In this document: in pieces, positions 16,028 to 24,199 of the stretch | How positions within the stretch are numbered: position 1 is the stretch's first letter | How the letters are laid out: each line of letters starts with the position of its first letter | DNA from: Acidimicrobiia bacterium | Lineage (GTDB): Bacteria > Actinomycetota > Acidimicrobiia > Acidimicrobiales > SKKL01 | DNA: 47,095 nucleotides | Reading direction: 5' to 3' | NCBI GenBank assembly: GCA_041676705.1 | Contig: JBAYRL010000011.1 | Coordinates: 1 to 47,095, forward strand | The notes under the pieces: generated by a model | What the model was told of the DNA's origin: nothing | Databases searched by the model: none | The model's input: only the letters and a program-made list of their open reading frames with translations | Position numbers and translations under genes: made by a program

Positions 16028-17737
16028 ATGTCACCATCCACCCCAAAATCCACCAACCCGACCAATGTTTATGTTAGTAGGGGTTTAACTCTTGTAGAGA
16101 TCATATTGGGGTTGGTTGTTGGGGCCCTTCTGGTGTTTTCAGCGTTTGTGTCGTTTCAGCATGTGTTTGTTAAAACCCGTGAACATGCAGAACTCGCCGC
16201 ACTCAAATCGGTGGTGCGTGAAGCTCAAGCTTTGCTAGCCATATCGGGGGCAGAGCGTTGGGACACCCAAGCTGGGCTAGACGCTGTGCTGGGCGCGTTA
16301 GAAGACTGGCCACCAGCCCAAGCTGCTGGGGTTGTTGGAGTTTTCGCTGATAATAGTGGAATAGCGGTTATAGAGGTCGATGCTTGGCCTGAGGTCTCCG
16401 AGCTCACCTTTTCCCGTTCTCTCAACACTTTATTGATGGTTGTGCCGTTAGACGACGGAGCATGTGTAGTAACAGCACCCCCACACACGGGAACCATACA
16501 AGGCGGCTGTGTCACCAACCTAGACGGTATCGGTGAAAACACTCCGGCTGAGGCTGTAACCAACCAACAAATATCAGGTATCAGCATCGAGAGTCACAAC
16601 ATCACTGAGCCGGAACCACCAGCAACAACAGAACCCGAATCTTCTACAACTACTACTGAACCGGAACCTGAGCCAGAACCTGATCTGGGGTTTTGGGCAC
16701 AAATCGCTGTAGGCATTGCTCACTCATGTGCGCTCACCACAGATGGTGACGCGTACTGCTGGGGCAATGGTAGTAGCGGCCAGTTAGGGAGCACAAACAA
16801 CAACAAGAGCACACCGACCACAGTGTCGGGCAACCACAGCTTTGTTGGCCTGGCCGCTGGCACTACCCACTCGTGTGGGATAACCACAGACGGTGACACA
16901 TACTGCTGGGGCAACGGTACTAGTGGTCAGTTGGGGAACGGGAACATCACCAACCAGACCACACCAGTGAAAGTGTCAGGTAACCACAAATTCCAATCTG
17001 TCACCGCAGGTGCTTCCCACTCGTGTGCGCTAACCGCAACTGGCGATGCTTACTGCTGGGGATTCAATGGTAGTGGTCAGCTAGGGAACGGGAACACCAC
17101 CCGACAGACCACACCAGTCAAAGTGTCAGGTAACCACAGTTTTAAGGAAATCGCCGCAGGTAATTATCATTCATGTGCGCTCACCATTGATGGTGACACA
17201 TACTGCTGGGGCCAAAACGACAATGGTCAGCTAGGGAACAGAAACACCACCAACCAGACCACACCAGTCAAAGTGTCAGGTAACCACAGTTTTGTGTCCA
17301 TCAGTGCTGGCGCCCATCACTCTTGTGCGCTCACCACAGATGGTGACACATACTGCTGGGGCCAAAACGACAATGGTCAGCTAGGGAACGGGAACACCAC
17401 CCGACGGATCAGCCCGACCAAAGTGATAGGTAACCACAGTTTTAAGGAAATCGCCGCAGGTGATTATCATTCATGTGCGCTAACCGCAACTGGCGATGCT
17501 TACTGCTGGGGTGCTGGTAGTAACGGTCGGTTAGGGAACGGGAACACCACCCAGCAAACTACACCAGTGAAAGTCTCTGGTAACCACAAATTCCGATCTG
17601 TCAGCGCTGACAATAGCCACTCGTGTGCTCTAACCGCAACTGGCGATGCCTACTGCTGGGGCGATGGTAGTAACGGTCGGTTAGGGAACGGGAACACCGC
17701 CGAGCAGCTTACACCAGTGAAAGTGGTCGAACCGTAA
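16028..17737 (+). CDS. prepilin-like protein carrying a seven-blade RCC1 beta-propeller
   Basis: The N-terminus is a class III (type IV pilin) leader: after a short hydrophilic stretch, R18-G19 precedes LTLVE with the conserved Glu at +5, then a hydrophobic helix (ILGLVVGALLVFSAFVSF). A pilin-like domain follows to about residue 190 and has a Cys pair (GACVV...GGCVT). A Pro/Glu/Thr linker (about 200-218) leads to seven RCC1-type repeats of about 50 residues. Each has HSC-(A/G)-(L/I)-T and (D/A)-(T/A)-YCWG followed by GQLG or GRLG. Seven repeats make a complete beta-propeller, and each blade has two cysteines. It is probably exported and displayed on a pilus-like fibre or held in the membrane. 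Repeats are very similar at DNA level, so copy number may vary. The ligand is unknown. Confidence 0.82.
   Translation: MSPSTPKSTNPTNVYVSRGLTLVEIILGLVVGALLVFSAFVSFQHVFVKTREHAELAALKSVVREAQALLAISGAERWDTQAGLDAVLGALEDWPPAQAAGVVGVFADNSGIAVIEVDAWPEVSELTFSRSLNTLLMVVPLDDGACVVTAPPHTGTIQGGCVTNLDGIGENTPAEAVTNQQISGISIESHNITEPEPPATTEPESSTTTTEPEPEPEPDLGFWAQIAVGIAHSCALTTDGDAYCWGNGSSGQLGSTNNNKSTPTTVSGNHSFVGLAAGTTHSCGITTDGDTYCWGNGTSGQLGNGNITNQTTPVKVSGNHKFQSVTAGASHSCALTATGDAYCWGFNGSGQLGNGNTTRQTTPVKVSGNHSFKEIAAGNYHSCALTIDGDTYCWGQNDNGQLGNRNTTNQTTPVKVSGNHSFVSISAGAHHSCALTTDGDTYCWGQNDNGQLGNGNTTRRISPTKVIGNHSFKEIAAGDYHSCALTATGDAYCWGAGSNGRLGNGNTTQQTTPVKVSGNHKFRSVSADNSHSCALTATGDAYCWGDGSNGRLGNGNTAEQLTPVKVVEP
16700..17730 (+). 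repeat. seven tandem RCC1 repeats, about 150 bp each
   Basis: Near-identical blocks recur within the propeller region. For example, aaccacagttttaaggaaat occurs at both about 17132 and 17432, and tactgctggggccaaaacga at about 17200 and 17350. Such identity favours unequal recombination between blades. Confidence 0.85.
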
Positions 17738-17911
17738 CATAATAGGACCCATATAGGGGGGGTACTGCTGCGACTTGTTTCTGTGGTGCCCCTCCTACAG
17801 GTGCGGGTGTACCTGTATAGGGTAGGTTGTGTGGGTGTTGTGGTGTTGTTCTTGATGACACTGTTTTAGAGCAGGGCCAGGTTGTGTTGTTGCTGGTTGG
17901 GGGGTCTGTGG
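17738..17911. other. convergent intergenic region
   Basis: It lies between the ends of the prepilin-RCC1 gene (+) and the exonuclease gene (-). A 7-bp inverted repeat (tacaggt / acctgta, 17796-17817) may serve as a weak two-way terminator. No gene is seen. Confidence 0.4.
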
Positions 17912-18898
17912 TTAGAACGAGTCGTAGTATGCTAAATCGTTGTTCCGGTAGTGTGTAGGTTGGGTGGTGGAGAATGTTTCTGCTCCACGGCTTGCAAGGG
18001 TGGGTAGTTCCCAACGGTTAAACACTTCAACTATTTCGTTACCGGTTTTAGTGGGTGACGTGTTTTCTAGCTGACAGTCGAGGCTGGTGTGGATTTGCAT
18101 CAAGTCAAGGTTGAGCTCTACACGTCCGGTTTGTTTCTTGAACAGTTTTGTTTGTTTAACTGTTAATATTTCGGATACTATTTCGGGGTGTTTCACAGCG
18201 TCGAACACTGAGAGATGGTTTACTACTTTCGAAGCGGTTTTTGGGCCGATCCCGTCTACTCCTGGCAGGTTGTCGGACACGTCTCCTCGTAACGCAGCGT
18301 ATTCGACATAGCGGGACGGGGTTACCCCTGTTTCTTTTGTGATGGTGTCAGGGTCCATGAACGTGGCGTTAGCTAAACCGGACCCTAACCGGAGTAACCG
18401 GGTGTTGGTATCTACCAGTTGGTAGGCGTCCCGATCGGAAGTAGCGACAATGCTACGCCAGCCATGTGTTTTGGCTTGTGTGCTTGCTGAACCAACCACA
18501 TCGTCAGCTTCCCAACCGTCCAGCATCACAACATGCAATCCAAGGTCACGTCCTAACTGTTGGATCGCTTCTAGTTGTGAAACAAGATCTGCCGGTTTGG
18601 GGGGTCGTTGTCCTTTATAGTCTGGGTGGATGGTTTTACGACGGTTAAAACCAGGATCGTCGAAACCTAACAAAATCCGGTCGGGTTGTACTTTGTTACA
18701 AATCCCTACAAGTAACGCCCAAAACCCATAGACAGCCCACAACGGGTCTCCTTGTTCAGATTTAAACCATTCCCCAATCCGTTGTTTATAGGCGTGGTAT
18801 GCCCGGTGGGCTAAAGAGTTACCATCAACCGCTAGAAGCATTGGTTGTGTCCCATCAATCGTGTCACGTACCATACTTGTAACTGTGTCTGTTGCCAT
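17912..18898 (-). CDS. 5'-3' exonuclease / flap endonuclease (stand-alone PolA exonuclease domain)
   Basis: The protein removes RNA primers and 5' flaps during lagging-strand synthesis and repair. MLLAVDGNSLAHRAYHA (from residue 20) is the N-terminal metal-binding motif. The central acidic motif is GWEADDVVGS and then ATSDRDAYQLVD. The DNA-binding helix-hairpin-helix is GDVSDNLPGVDGIGPKTASKV (about residues 208-228, positions approximate). At 328 residues it is just the exonuclease domain, without polymerase. Stand-alone copies are known in mycobacteria and other actinobacteria. The ATG at 18898 adds 19 residues before the conserved start; the ATG at 18841 is a credible alternative. It is convergent with the preceding prepilin gene. 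Confidence 0.9.
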   Translation of the reverse strand: MATDTVTSMVRDTIDGTQPMLLAVDGNSLAHRAYHAYKQRIGEWFKSEQGDPLWAVYGFWALLVGICNKVQPDRILLGFDDPGFNRRKTIHPDYKGQRPPKPADLVSQLEAIQQLGRDLGLHVVMLDGWEADDVVGSASTQAKTHGWRSIVATSDRDAYQLVDTNTRLLRLGSGLANATFMDPDTITKETGVTPSRYVEYAALRGDVSDNLPGVDGIGPKTASKVVNHLSVFDAVKHPEIVSEILTVKQTKLFKKQTGRVELNLDLMQIHTSLDCQLENTSPTKTGNEIVEVFNRWELPTLASRGAETFSTTQPTHYRNNDLAYYDSF

Positions 18899-18950
18899 CT
18901 AAAAACCACAGCCCAACACCTGACGTTTAATGGTTTCTCCGGTTGGTTAC

Positions 18951-19003
18951 ACAACACCACACAACCCTGTCGTGTGTGTCTCTTAGGGTTGTTGTGTGGT
19001 TGT
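18951..19003 (-). other. long imperfect hairpin upstream of the exonuclease gene
   Basis: The segments 18951-18968 and 18985-19003 are complementary apart from small bulges (core ccacacaa / ttgtgtgg plus aggg/ccct ends). It lies 53 bases upstream of the exonuclease start, reading on the minus strand. Its function is unknown; it might block read-through from the small gene at 19079-19396. Confidence 0.4.
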
Positions 19004-19012
19004 TACAGAGAG

Positions 19013-19071
19013 GTAAAACAAAAGTTGGGAAACTATGGCACACCTTGACGTGTGAAACATAGTTTCCCAAC
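19013..19071 (-). terminator. Rho-independent terminator of the small minus-strand gene
   Basis: A perfect 14-bp stem (gttgggaaactatg / catagtttcccaac, 19024-19071) holds an inner cacac/gtgtg stem. On the minus strand it is followed by ttttgttttac. It begins 8 bases past the stop of the gene at 19079. Confidence 0.85.
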
Positions 19072-19078
19072 AAACACA

Positions 19079-19396
19079 TTAGACAGTTTCTGTAATATTC
19101 ATCATATTAGAAACGTCCCGAAATACGGTGGCGCTCAAAGGCGCCTCCGCATGTTCCGCAACATGTGTTGCGATACGTCCCCCAACTACGGGGCCGAGGT
19201 CGATCAGGGCCTCAGCAATGTGGTTGGAGTTTTGGACTAGCACCATAGCCCCTTCTACAGTGCTCGCCAATCGTTTTAGACCTGAGACGAGGTAATTGAG
19301 TGCTTCACCGCATTCAACATCACCCCTCTGCAGGTCTACAGCGGTTTGGGCCGCTACCGTCAATAGTTGTTGTAGTAGCACATCTTCAATCCCCAT
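19079..19396 (-). CDS. small helical protein of unknown function
   Basis: This is a 105-residue protein with mostly helical character (VLLQQLLTVAAQTAVDL, LNYLVSGLKRLASTVEGAMVLV). It has no signal peptide, membrane segment or recognised domain. The ATG at 19396 is preferred because aaaggaga lies 8 bases upstream; the longer frame to 19462 has no ribosome site. It stands alone between parE (divergent) and the exonuclease, with its own strong terminator, so it is probably a real, independently expressed gene. The helical segments could form a small oligomer, but that is only a guess. Confidence 0.7.
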   Translation of the reverse strand: MGIEDVLLQQLLTVAAQTAVDLQRGDVECGEALNYLVSGLKRLASTVEGAMVLVQNSNHIAEALIDLGPVVGGRIATHVAEHAEAPLSATVFRDVSNMMNITETV

Positions 19397-19657
19397 AAGA
19401 GGGTCTCCTTTGTTTGTTTTTAATAGTGGGGGAGACCTTTGATGCTGGTGGGGAGGTAACAACGTTCAGGTTGTGTGTCTCGTCTTGGTTTTAGAACCGG
19501 TTGGTATATGCGACCAACTTCTTAAAGAAGCGTTTCTTTTGTGTGGTTACAACCTCGGGGCGCGCAGGGGTAGCGGTGGGGTTGTGTTTGGGGTGGGGTG
19601 TTGTTCCGATGATGCGGGTATTGCAGGCAAGTGTGTTACATACCAGGAAAACAGTTG

Positions 19658-21694
19658 ATGGGCGAAGATTACACGGCACAAGATTTACAGGTTTTAGAAG
19701 GTTTAGACGCTGTTCGTAAACGTCCTGGGATGTATATTGGTTCCACCGATTCTAAAGGGTTAACCCATTGTGTGTGGGAACTTGTTGATAACGCTGTTGA
19801 TGAGGCGCTAGCTGGTTTTGGGGACAAAATCCAGGTAACGTTACATGCTGATAACTCTATTGAAATATCTGATCAGGGTCGTGGTATCCCGGTCGATATT
19901 GAACCTACAACAGGTCTGTCCGGGGTGGTACTTGTGTTAACCAGGTTGCATGCTGGCGCAAAATTTGGGGGTGCCGGCTACCGAATCTCTGGGGGGTTAC
20001 ATGGGGTAGGTTTAGCTGTTGTCAACGCTCTAGCACAACGGCTAGATGTTACCGTTACCCGAGATGGTAAAGAAACTAAAATCAGTTTCAAACACGGTGA
20101 ACCTGGCATCTACAAAAACAACAAGTTTGTGCCGACCACCAAACCTGTCACCAAAAAAGCAGCGGCAACCAAAAAAACAGGGACTACTATCCGGTTTTGG
20201 CCTGACCCGAAACTATTCACCCCTGAGGCTGTTATAAACCCTGAAACTATCGGGTCCCGGTTACAACAAACCAGCTATCTGATACCAGGACTCACCCTTA
20301 TCTTAGAAAACCGGCACACTGGTCAAACCCCACCAACACAAACCAAGTTTGTCTCTACCGGTGGTCTCATCGACATGGTTGCTACACAAGCTGGGAACAC
20401 CACCCTATCAAAACCGATAGAGATCAGTGGTGATACCACATTCAAAGAAATAGTACCGCACACTGACCCTGACACTGGTGAAACAGAAACCGTTGAGCTA
20501 GAACGACCGTTACATATAAACATAGCGTTAGTTTGGAACAACAGCTATGAACCTAACATACAAGGCTTCGTGAACGTTGTAGCCACCCCCAAAGGCGGTA
20601 CCCACATACAAGGCTTTGAACGGGGCGTGACCCGAGGAGTCCAGAAAAGTTTAACACAACTAAAATTGTTGAAAACAGGGGAAGAAACCCCAACCAAAGA
20701 CGACATCTTTGAAGGGTTACACGCCGCTGTTAGTGTTGTGCTCCCAGAACCACAGTTCGAAGGCCAAACTAAAGAAACGCTTGGCACACCACAGATCACA
20801 AACCTGGTAGCAACTCTAGTAGAACAGTTCCTGATCGACTGGGCCACAAAACCAAAAAACCAGCGGCAAATAAAAACCAGCTACCAAAAAATTGTTACAG
20901 CGGCTCGAAACCGAAGAGACCTTCGTAACAAACGAGACCTACTCCGACGCAAAACAGCGTTACAAACAGCAAGTCTGCCCACCAAACTAAAAGACTGCCG
21001 GGATGTAGGCACCCCAGAAGCAGAACTTTTAATAGTAGAAGGTGACTCTGCAATGGGAACCGGGCTAGCAGCCAGAAACTCGCAACACCAAGCCCTCCTA
21101 CCCTTACGAGGCAAAATTTTGAATGTTCTACGCTCCACCGAAAAAGCCATGCTAGACAACGCAGAATGTGCCGCTGTGATATCCGCAATCGGTGCCGGGG
21201 TAGGTACGAACTTCAACCTCGCAGACCTTCGTTACAACAAAATCATTATCCTCTGCGACGCTGACGTAGACGGATCCCACATACGTAGCCTTCTTTTAAC
21301 ACTGTTCTGGAAATATCTAAGACCCCTAATAGAACACGGGCACATCTACGCTGCGGTACCACCCCTATACAGACTACAAACCCAAAAAACTAAAGAAAAC
21401 ATTTACTGTTTCACAGACCAAGACCGCACAGAAAAAGAACAACAACTGAAAACCGCAGGCATAAAACTCTCAGACAACGTCCAACGTTTCAAAGGCCTTG
21501 GAGAGATGAACGCCGACCAGTTAGCAGAAACAACACTAGACCCCTCAACAAGGATGCTACGCCGCATAACTTTAAAAGACGCCGAAAAAACAGCGCAACT
21601 ATTTGAAGACCTCATGGGCAACAACCCCAAAACCCGACGAGACTACATCTCCGAAAATTCTAACCTTTTTGACCACAAAAAACTAGATATTTAA
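19658..21694 (+). CDS. parE: type IIA topoisomerase B subunit (ParE/GyrB family)
   Basis: This ATPase subunit drives decatenation or supercoiling with a ParC/GyrA partner. The N-terminal GHKL ATPase has RKRPGMYIGSTDSKGLTHCV near residue 20, ELVDNAVDEAL, and the ATP-lid glycines GGAGYRISGGLHGVGLAVVNA. The TOPRIM domain has EGDSAMGTGLAARNSQ near 460 and DADVDGSHI near 550, and the C-terminal tail ends RRDYISENSNLFDHKKLDI. STDSKGL-HCVWE is closer to actinobacterial ParE than to GyrB, hence the symbol. The partner subunit is not in the window. The ATG at 19658 has an upstream caggaaa; the frame extends to a GTG at 19631. An internal Lys/Thr-rich insert (about residues 165-190) is unusual. Confidence 0.9.
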   Translation: MGEDYTAQDLQVLEGLDAVRKRPGMYIGSTDSKGLTHCVWELVDNAVDEALAGFGDKIQVTLHADNSIEISDQGRGIPVDIEPTTGLSGVVLVLTRLHAGAKFGGAGYRISGGLHGVGLAVVNALAQRLDVTVTRDGKETKISFKHGEPGIYKNNKFVPTTKPVTKKAAATKKTGTTIRFWPDPKLFTPEAVINPETIGSRLQQTSYLIPGLTLILENRHTGQTPPTQTKFVSTGGLIDMVATQAGNTTLSKPIEISGDTTFKEIVPHTDPDTGETETVELERPLHINIALVWNNSYEPNIQGFVNVVATPKGGTHIQGFERGVTRGVQKSLTQLKLLKTGEETPTKDDIFEGLHAAVSVVLPEPQFEGQTKETLGTPQITNLVATLVEQFLIDWATKPKNQRQIKTSYQKIVTAARNRRDLRNKRDLLRRKTALQTASLPTKLKDCRDVGTPEAELLIVEGDSAMGTGLAARNSQHQALLPLRGKILNVLRSTEKAMLDNAECAAVISAIGAGVGTNFNLADLRYNKIIILCDADVDGSHIRSLLLTLFWKYLRPLIEHGHIYAAVPPLYRLQTQKTKENIYCFTDQDRTEKEQQLKTAGIKLSDNVQRFKGLGEMNADQLAETTLDPSTRMLRRITLKDAEKTAQLFEDLMGNNPKTRRDYISENSNLFDHKKLDI

Positions 21695-21758
21695 AACAAC
21701 CCGTCTTTCTACCCCCCTTCTAAGTTGTTGTTTTGAATCCAGCACCTATGTGTTAGAC

Positions 21759-21947
21759 ATGCAAACGACAACTACACAAAAAAGAACTCGGACATCCCGA
21801 GAAAAAGGACATCCCAGCAACGCTGGCATGTACCTTCTAGTTGTTGTGTTGTTTGCAATGTTAGTGGGGATACAACTCAAAGCAGGTGTAACCCTCACAC
21901 AAATATGGCACGAACCAGCTCTACTAATCCAAAACCTAACTAGTTAA
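21759..21947 (+). CDS. small single-pass membrane protein
   Basis: This is a 62-residue frame with a basic, Thr-rich start (QTTTTQKRTRTSREKG), one hydrophobic helix (MYLLVVVLFAMLVGIQL), then a short tail. It has no recognised family and no clear ribosome site; a GTG at 21750 would extend it by three residues. The protein-like layout (basic N-terminus, one membrane helix) and position in the gap between parE and the repeat protein make it plausible, not certain. Confidence 0.45.
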   Translation: MQTTTTQKRTRTSREKGHPSNAGMYLLVVVLFAMLVGIQLKAGVTLTQIWHEPALLIQNLTS

Positions 21948-22040
21948 CGGTTTTCCATTAACGAGCCCCTTGGCGCCAACAGCAACACCCTGGAGTATCA
22001 AAGCACTTCAGGTATCAACCAACAAACAAAAAGGGATAAT

Positions 22041-23135
22041 ATGAACCCAAACCTCCGCAAAACACTCGCGGGTATAACCGCCGCCGCTGCGATCTTTGCA
22101 GCACCCATCACAACGATGGGAACAGCCTACGCTGATGAACCAGACCCGGACCCCATCGAGTGCGAGGAATCACCACCAGAGGAACCCTGCGACGATGAAG
22201 GTACCGGCGACGAGGGTACTGGCGACGAGGGTACTGGCGACGAAGGTACTGGCGACGAAGGTACCGGTGACGAAGGTACCGGTGACGAAGGTACTGGCGA
22301 TGAGGGTACTGGCGATGAGGGTACTGGCGACGAGGGTACTGGCGACGAGGGTACTGGCGACGAGGGTACTGGCGATGAAGGTACCGGCGATGAGGGTACT
22401 GGCGATGAAGGTACCGGTGATGAAGGTACCGGTGACGAGGGTACCGGTGACGAGGGTACCGGTGACGAGGGTACCGGTGACGAGGGTACTGGCGATGAAG
22501 GTACTGGCGATGAAGGTACTGGCGATGAAGGTACTGGCGATGAAGGTACCGGTGACGAAGGTACCGGTGACGAAGGTACCGGTGACGAAGGTACCGGTGA
22601 CGAAGGTACCGGTGACGAGGGTACTGGCGACGAGGGTACCGGTGACGAGGGTACCGGTGACGAAGGTACCGGTGACGAAGGTACCGGCGATGAAGGTACT
22701 GGCGACGACGATAGTGTAGAAGAGGACACTACTGAAACCCAGGCAACTCCTATCGAAAAAGCCCTACAAAAATGGGTTAGCGCCCCACAAACCGCTGCGG
22801 AAAACACCCCAACAGGGTTCTTGACCAGGCTCTACCTAGGACTATTTTCCAGGGTAGGAGACCAAGCAGGTATGGCATACTGGCAAAACCAGAACCTTAC
22901 CCCCCAAGAAACTGTCCAAGGGTTCCTCAGCTCCATGGAAGGACGTGCTGCCCTGGGAGAACTCTCCACAGCGGAACTACTCACCTTCCTATACAACAAC
23001 GTTCTAGCCCGTCAAGCAGACACGGCAGGCTACAACTACTGGCTAGCAGCTATTAACCAAGGCAACATGAGTCGTCAAAGCGTCATTGCTTTCTTCATCA
23101 ACTCCGCCGAACTACACAACCTGCTAACCAAATAA
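22041..23135 (+). CDS. secreted protein with 34 GTGDE repeats and a C-terminal DUF4214 domain
   Basis: A signal peptide (MNPNLRKTLAGITAAAAIFAAP..., cleavage near AYA-DEP, about residue 32) leads to a short acidic stretch with two cysteines (ECEES, EPCDD). Then come 34 tandem five-residue units: 33 GTGDE and a last GTGDD (residues 54-223). The C-terminal 100 residues (FLTRLYLGLFSRVGDQAGMAYWQ... FLYNNVLARQADTAGYNYWL) form a DUF4214 domain, which has two such helical units and occurs in many secreted surface proteins. The repeat is very acidic and could bind Ca2+ or act as a stalk; this is inferred. The ribosome site aaaaaggg lies 6 bases before the ATG and a strong terminator follows. Confidence 0.85.
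   Translation: MNPNLRKTLAGITAAAAIFAAPITTMGTAYADEPDPDPIECEESPPEEPCDDEGTGDEGTGDEGTGDEGTGDEGTGDEGTGDEGTGDEGTGDEGTGDEGTGDEGTGDEGTGDEGTGDEGTGDEGTGDEGTGDEGTGDEGTGDEGTGDEGTGDEGTGDEGTGDEGTGDEGTGDEGTGDEGTGDEGTGDEGTGDEGTGDEGTGDEGTGDEGTGDEGTGDEGTGDDDSVEEDTTETQATPIEKALQKWVSAPQTAAENTPTGFLTRLYLGLFSRVGDQAGMAYWQNQNLTPQETVQGFLSSMEGRAALGELSTAELLTFLYNNVLARQADTAGYNYWLAAINQGNMSRQSVIAFFINSAELHNLLTK
22200..22709 (+). repeat. 34 copies of a 15-bp unit (ggtacyggygaygar)
   Basis: The array covers 510 bases in exact 15-base steps without frame slip. Variation is almost only at synonymous third positions (acc/act, ggc/ggt, gac/gat, gag/gaa). Blocks of adjacent units share the same synonymous pattern, for example ggtaccggtgacgaa runs near 22545-22620. 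That pattern suggests local duplications with purifying selection on the peptide. Confidence 0.95.
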
Positions 23136-23162
23136 ACACACCCCTATAATATTATAAGGGCC

Positions 23163-23203
23163 AAAAAGGGACAGAAACTAGCTGAAAGTTTCTGTCCCTT
23201 TTT
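23163..23203. terminator. strong bidirectional terminator
   Basis: A 17-bp perfect stem (aaaaagggacagaaact and its complement) with a 7-base loop has an A-run on the left and a T-run on the right. It can end transcription of both the repeat protein gene (+) and the methylase gene (-). Confidence 0.92.
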
Positions 23204-23226
23204 CATGATCCCAACCAGCTAAACAC

Positions 23227-24084
23227 CTAGACCACCCAACCCAACTTTCGCCCAATCAACAACTCACGGTCTCTAACATTACGATTACCACGCATAACAA
23301 CCTCCCGCCACACCAAACCGTGACGTTGCACAAGTTGTTTCACCTCCACACTGTTGTCATATGTCATCAAAAAATCTCCCCGGCAACCACCGAGACGTAA
23401 AAACAACTCGTCATGGTCTAACTCGTGATACCGGTACAGTCGCCTACCAGCTTTTTTCCCGCCGACACTGTACGGAGGATCAACAAAAAACAACACATCC
23501 GCCACATCGTTTAACGCTGGCAGCACTTCAAAAGCGTCAGTTTCTAAAAAACAGACCCGATCCCGGTAACTGCCAATCTCACGAACCCGTTTCGCTAAAG
23601 TATCGGGATACCAACGAGAAGATAAACCCCTACCGTTCTCACCCGAACCAATCCGACCAGCGCCAGGAGCTAACACCCCACCATAGTTAACCCGGTTTTT
23701 GATAATCGTACGAAACGCCAACCCAAACCTATCCCCAGGATCTGAACCTAACACCGTATCAACAGTGTTAACACTCAGCTTGAACCGTTCAATCTCACAA
23801 GCAAACCGTTCAAAATCCCCATAAATAATTGTGTGCCACACCGCTGCCACTTCAGGGTCTTTCTCCACCAACAATACACGTTGAGCGAGACGTTGCTCTG
23901 CTACTAACAACGCTACAGACCCCCCACCACCAAACAAATCAACAAACACTGATGGCGGGCCACCAAAAGACCCAACCCATTGGGTTATCTGCGGTGCTAA
24001 CCAACTTTTCCCACCCGGATATCGAAACGGGGACCGTATTTTACTTTTGTGTACATTAACACCGTCAACATTTGGTGACACCAT
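23227..24084 (-). CDS. D12-class N6-adenine DNA methyltransferase (Dam family)
   Basis: This is an adenine methyltransferase acting on DNA with SAM. The family motifs are FRYPGGKSWLAP near residue 18, DLFGGGGSVALL as the SAM-binding site, the catalytic DPPYSVGGKKAG, and the C-terminal GDFLMTYDNSVEV. The size (285 residues) is normal for Dam-type enzymes. No restriction enzyme lies beside it, so it is probably an orphan epigenetic methylase; the target (perhaps GATC) is not proven. The ATG at 24084 is chosen because it puts the conserved motif near residue 18; the frame reaches a GTG at 24126. The coding strand is strikingly G/T-rich, opposite to the plus-strand genes around it. Confidence 0.9.
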   Translation of the reverse strand: MVSPNVDGVNVHKSKIRSPFRYPGGKSWLAPQITQWVGSFGGPPSVFVDLFGGGGSVALLVAEQRLAQRVLLVEKDPEVAAVWHTIIYGDFERFACEIERFKLSVNTVDTVLGSDPGDRFGLAFRTIIKNRVNYGGVLAPGAGRIGSGENGRGLSSRWYPDTLAKRVREIGSYRDRVCFLETDAFEVLPALNDVADVLFFVDPPYSVGGKKAGRRLYRYHELDHDELFLRLGGCRGDFLMTYDNSVEVKQLVQRHGLVWREVVMRGNRNVRDRELLIGRKLGWVV

Positions 24085-24199
24085 AAAAACAACAGTGTCT
24101 AACCAGCCCAACCCAGCCCTCAACACTCCTAGACAGCGGGGCGACGCTACCTAAAACCCCTCACACAACCCTCACACCAACACAACAACAGGACTTTGG

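Noticed and set aside
22096..22807. Long frames in the other sense frame and antisense through the GTGDE repeat
   Set aside because: They arise because a 15-base repeat without stops keeps several frames open; they have no start signals or protein-like ends.
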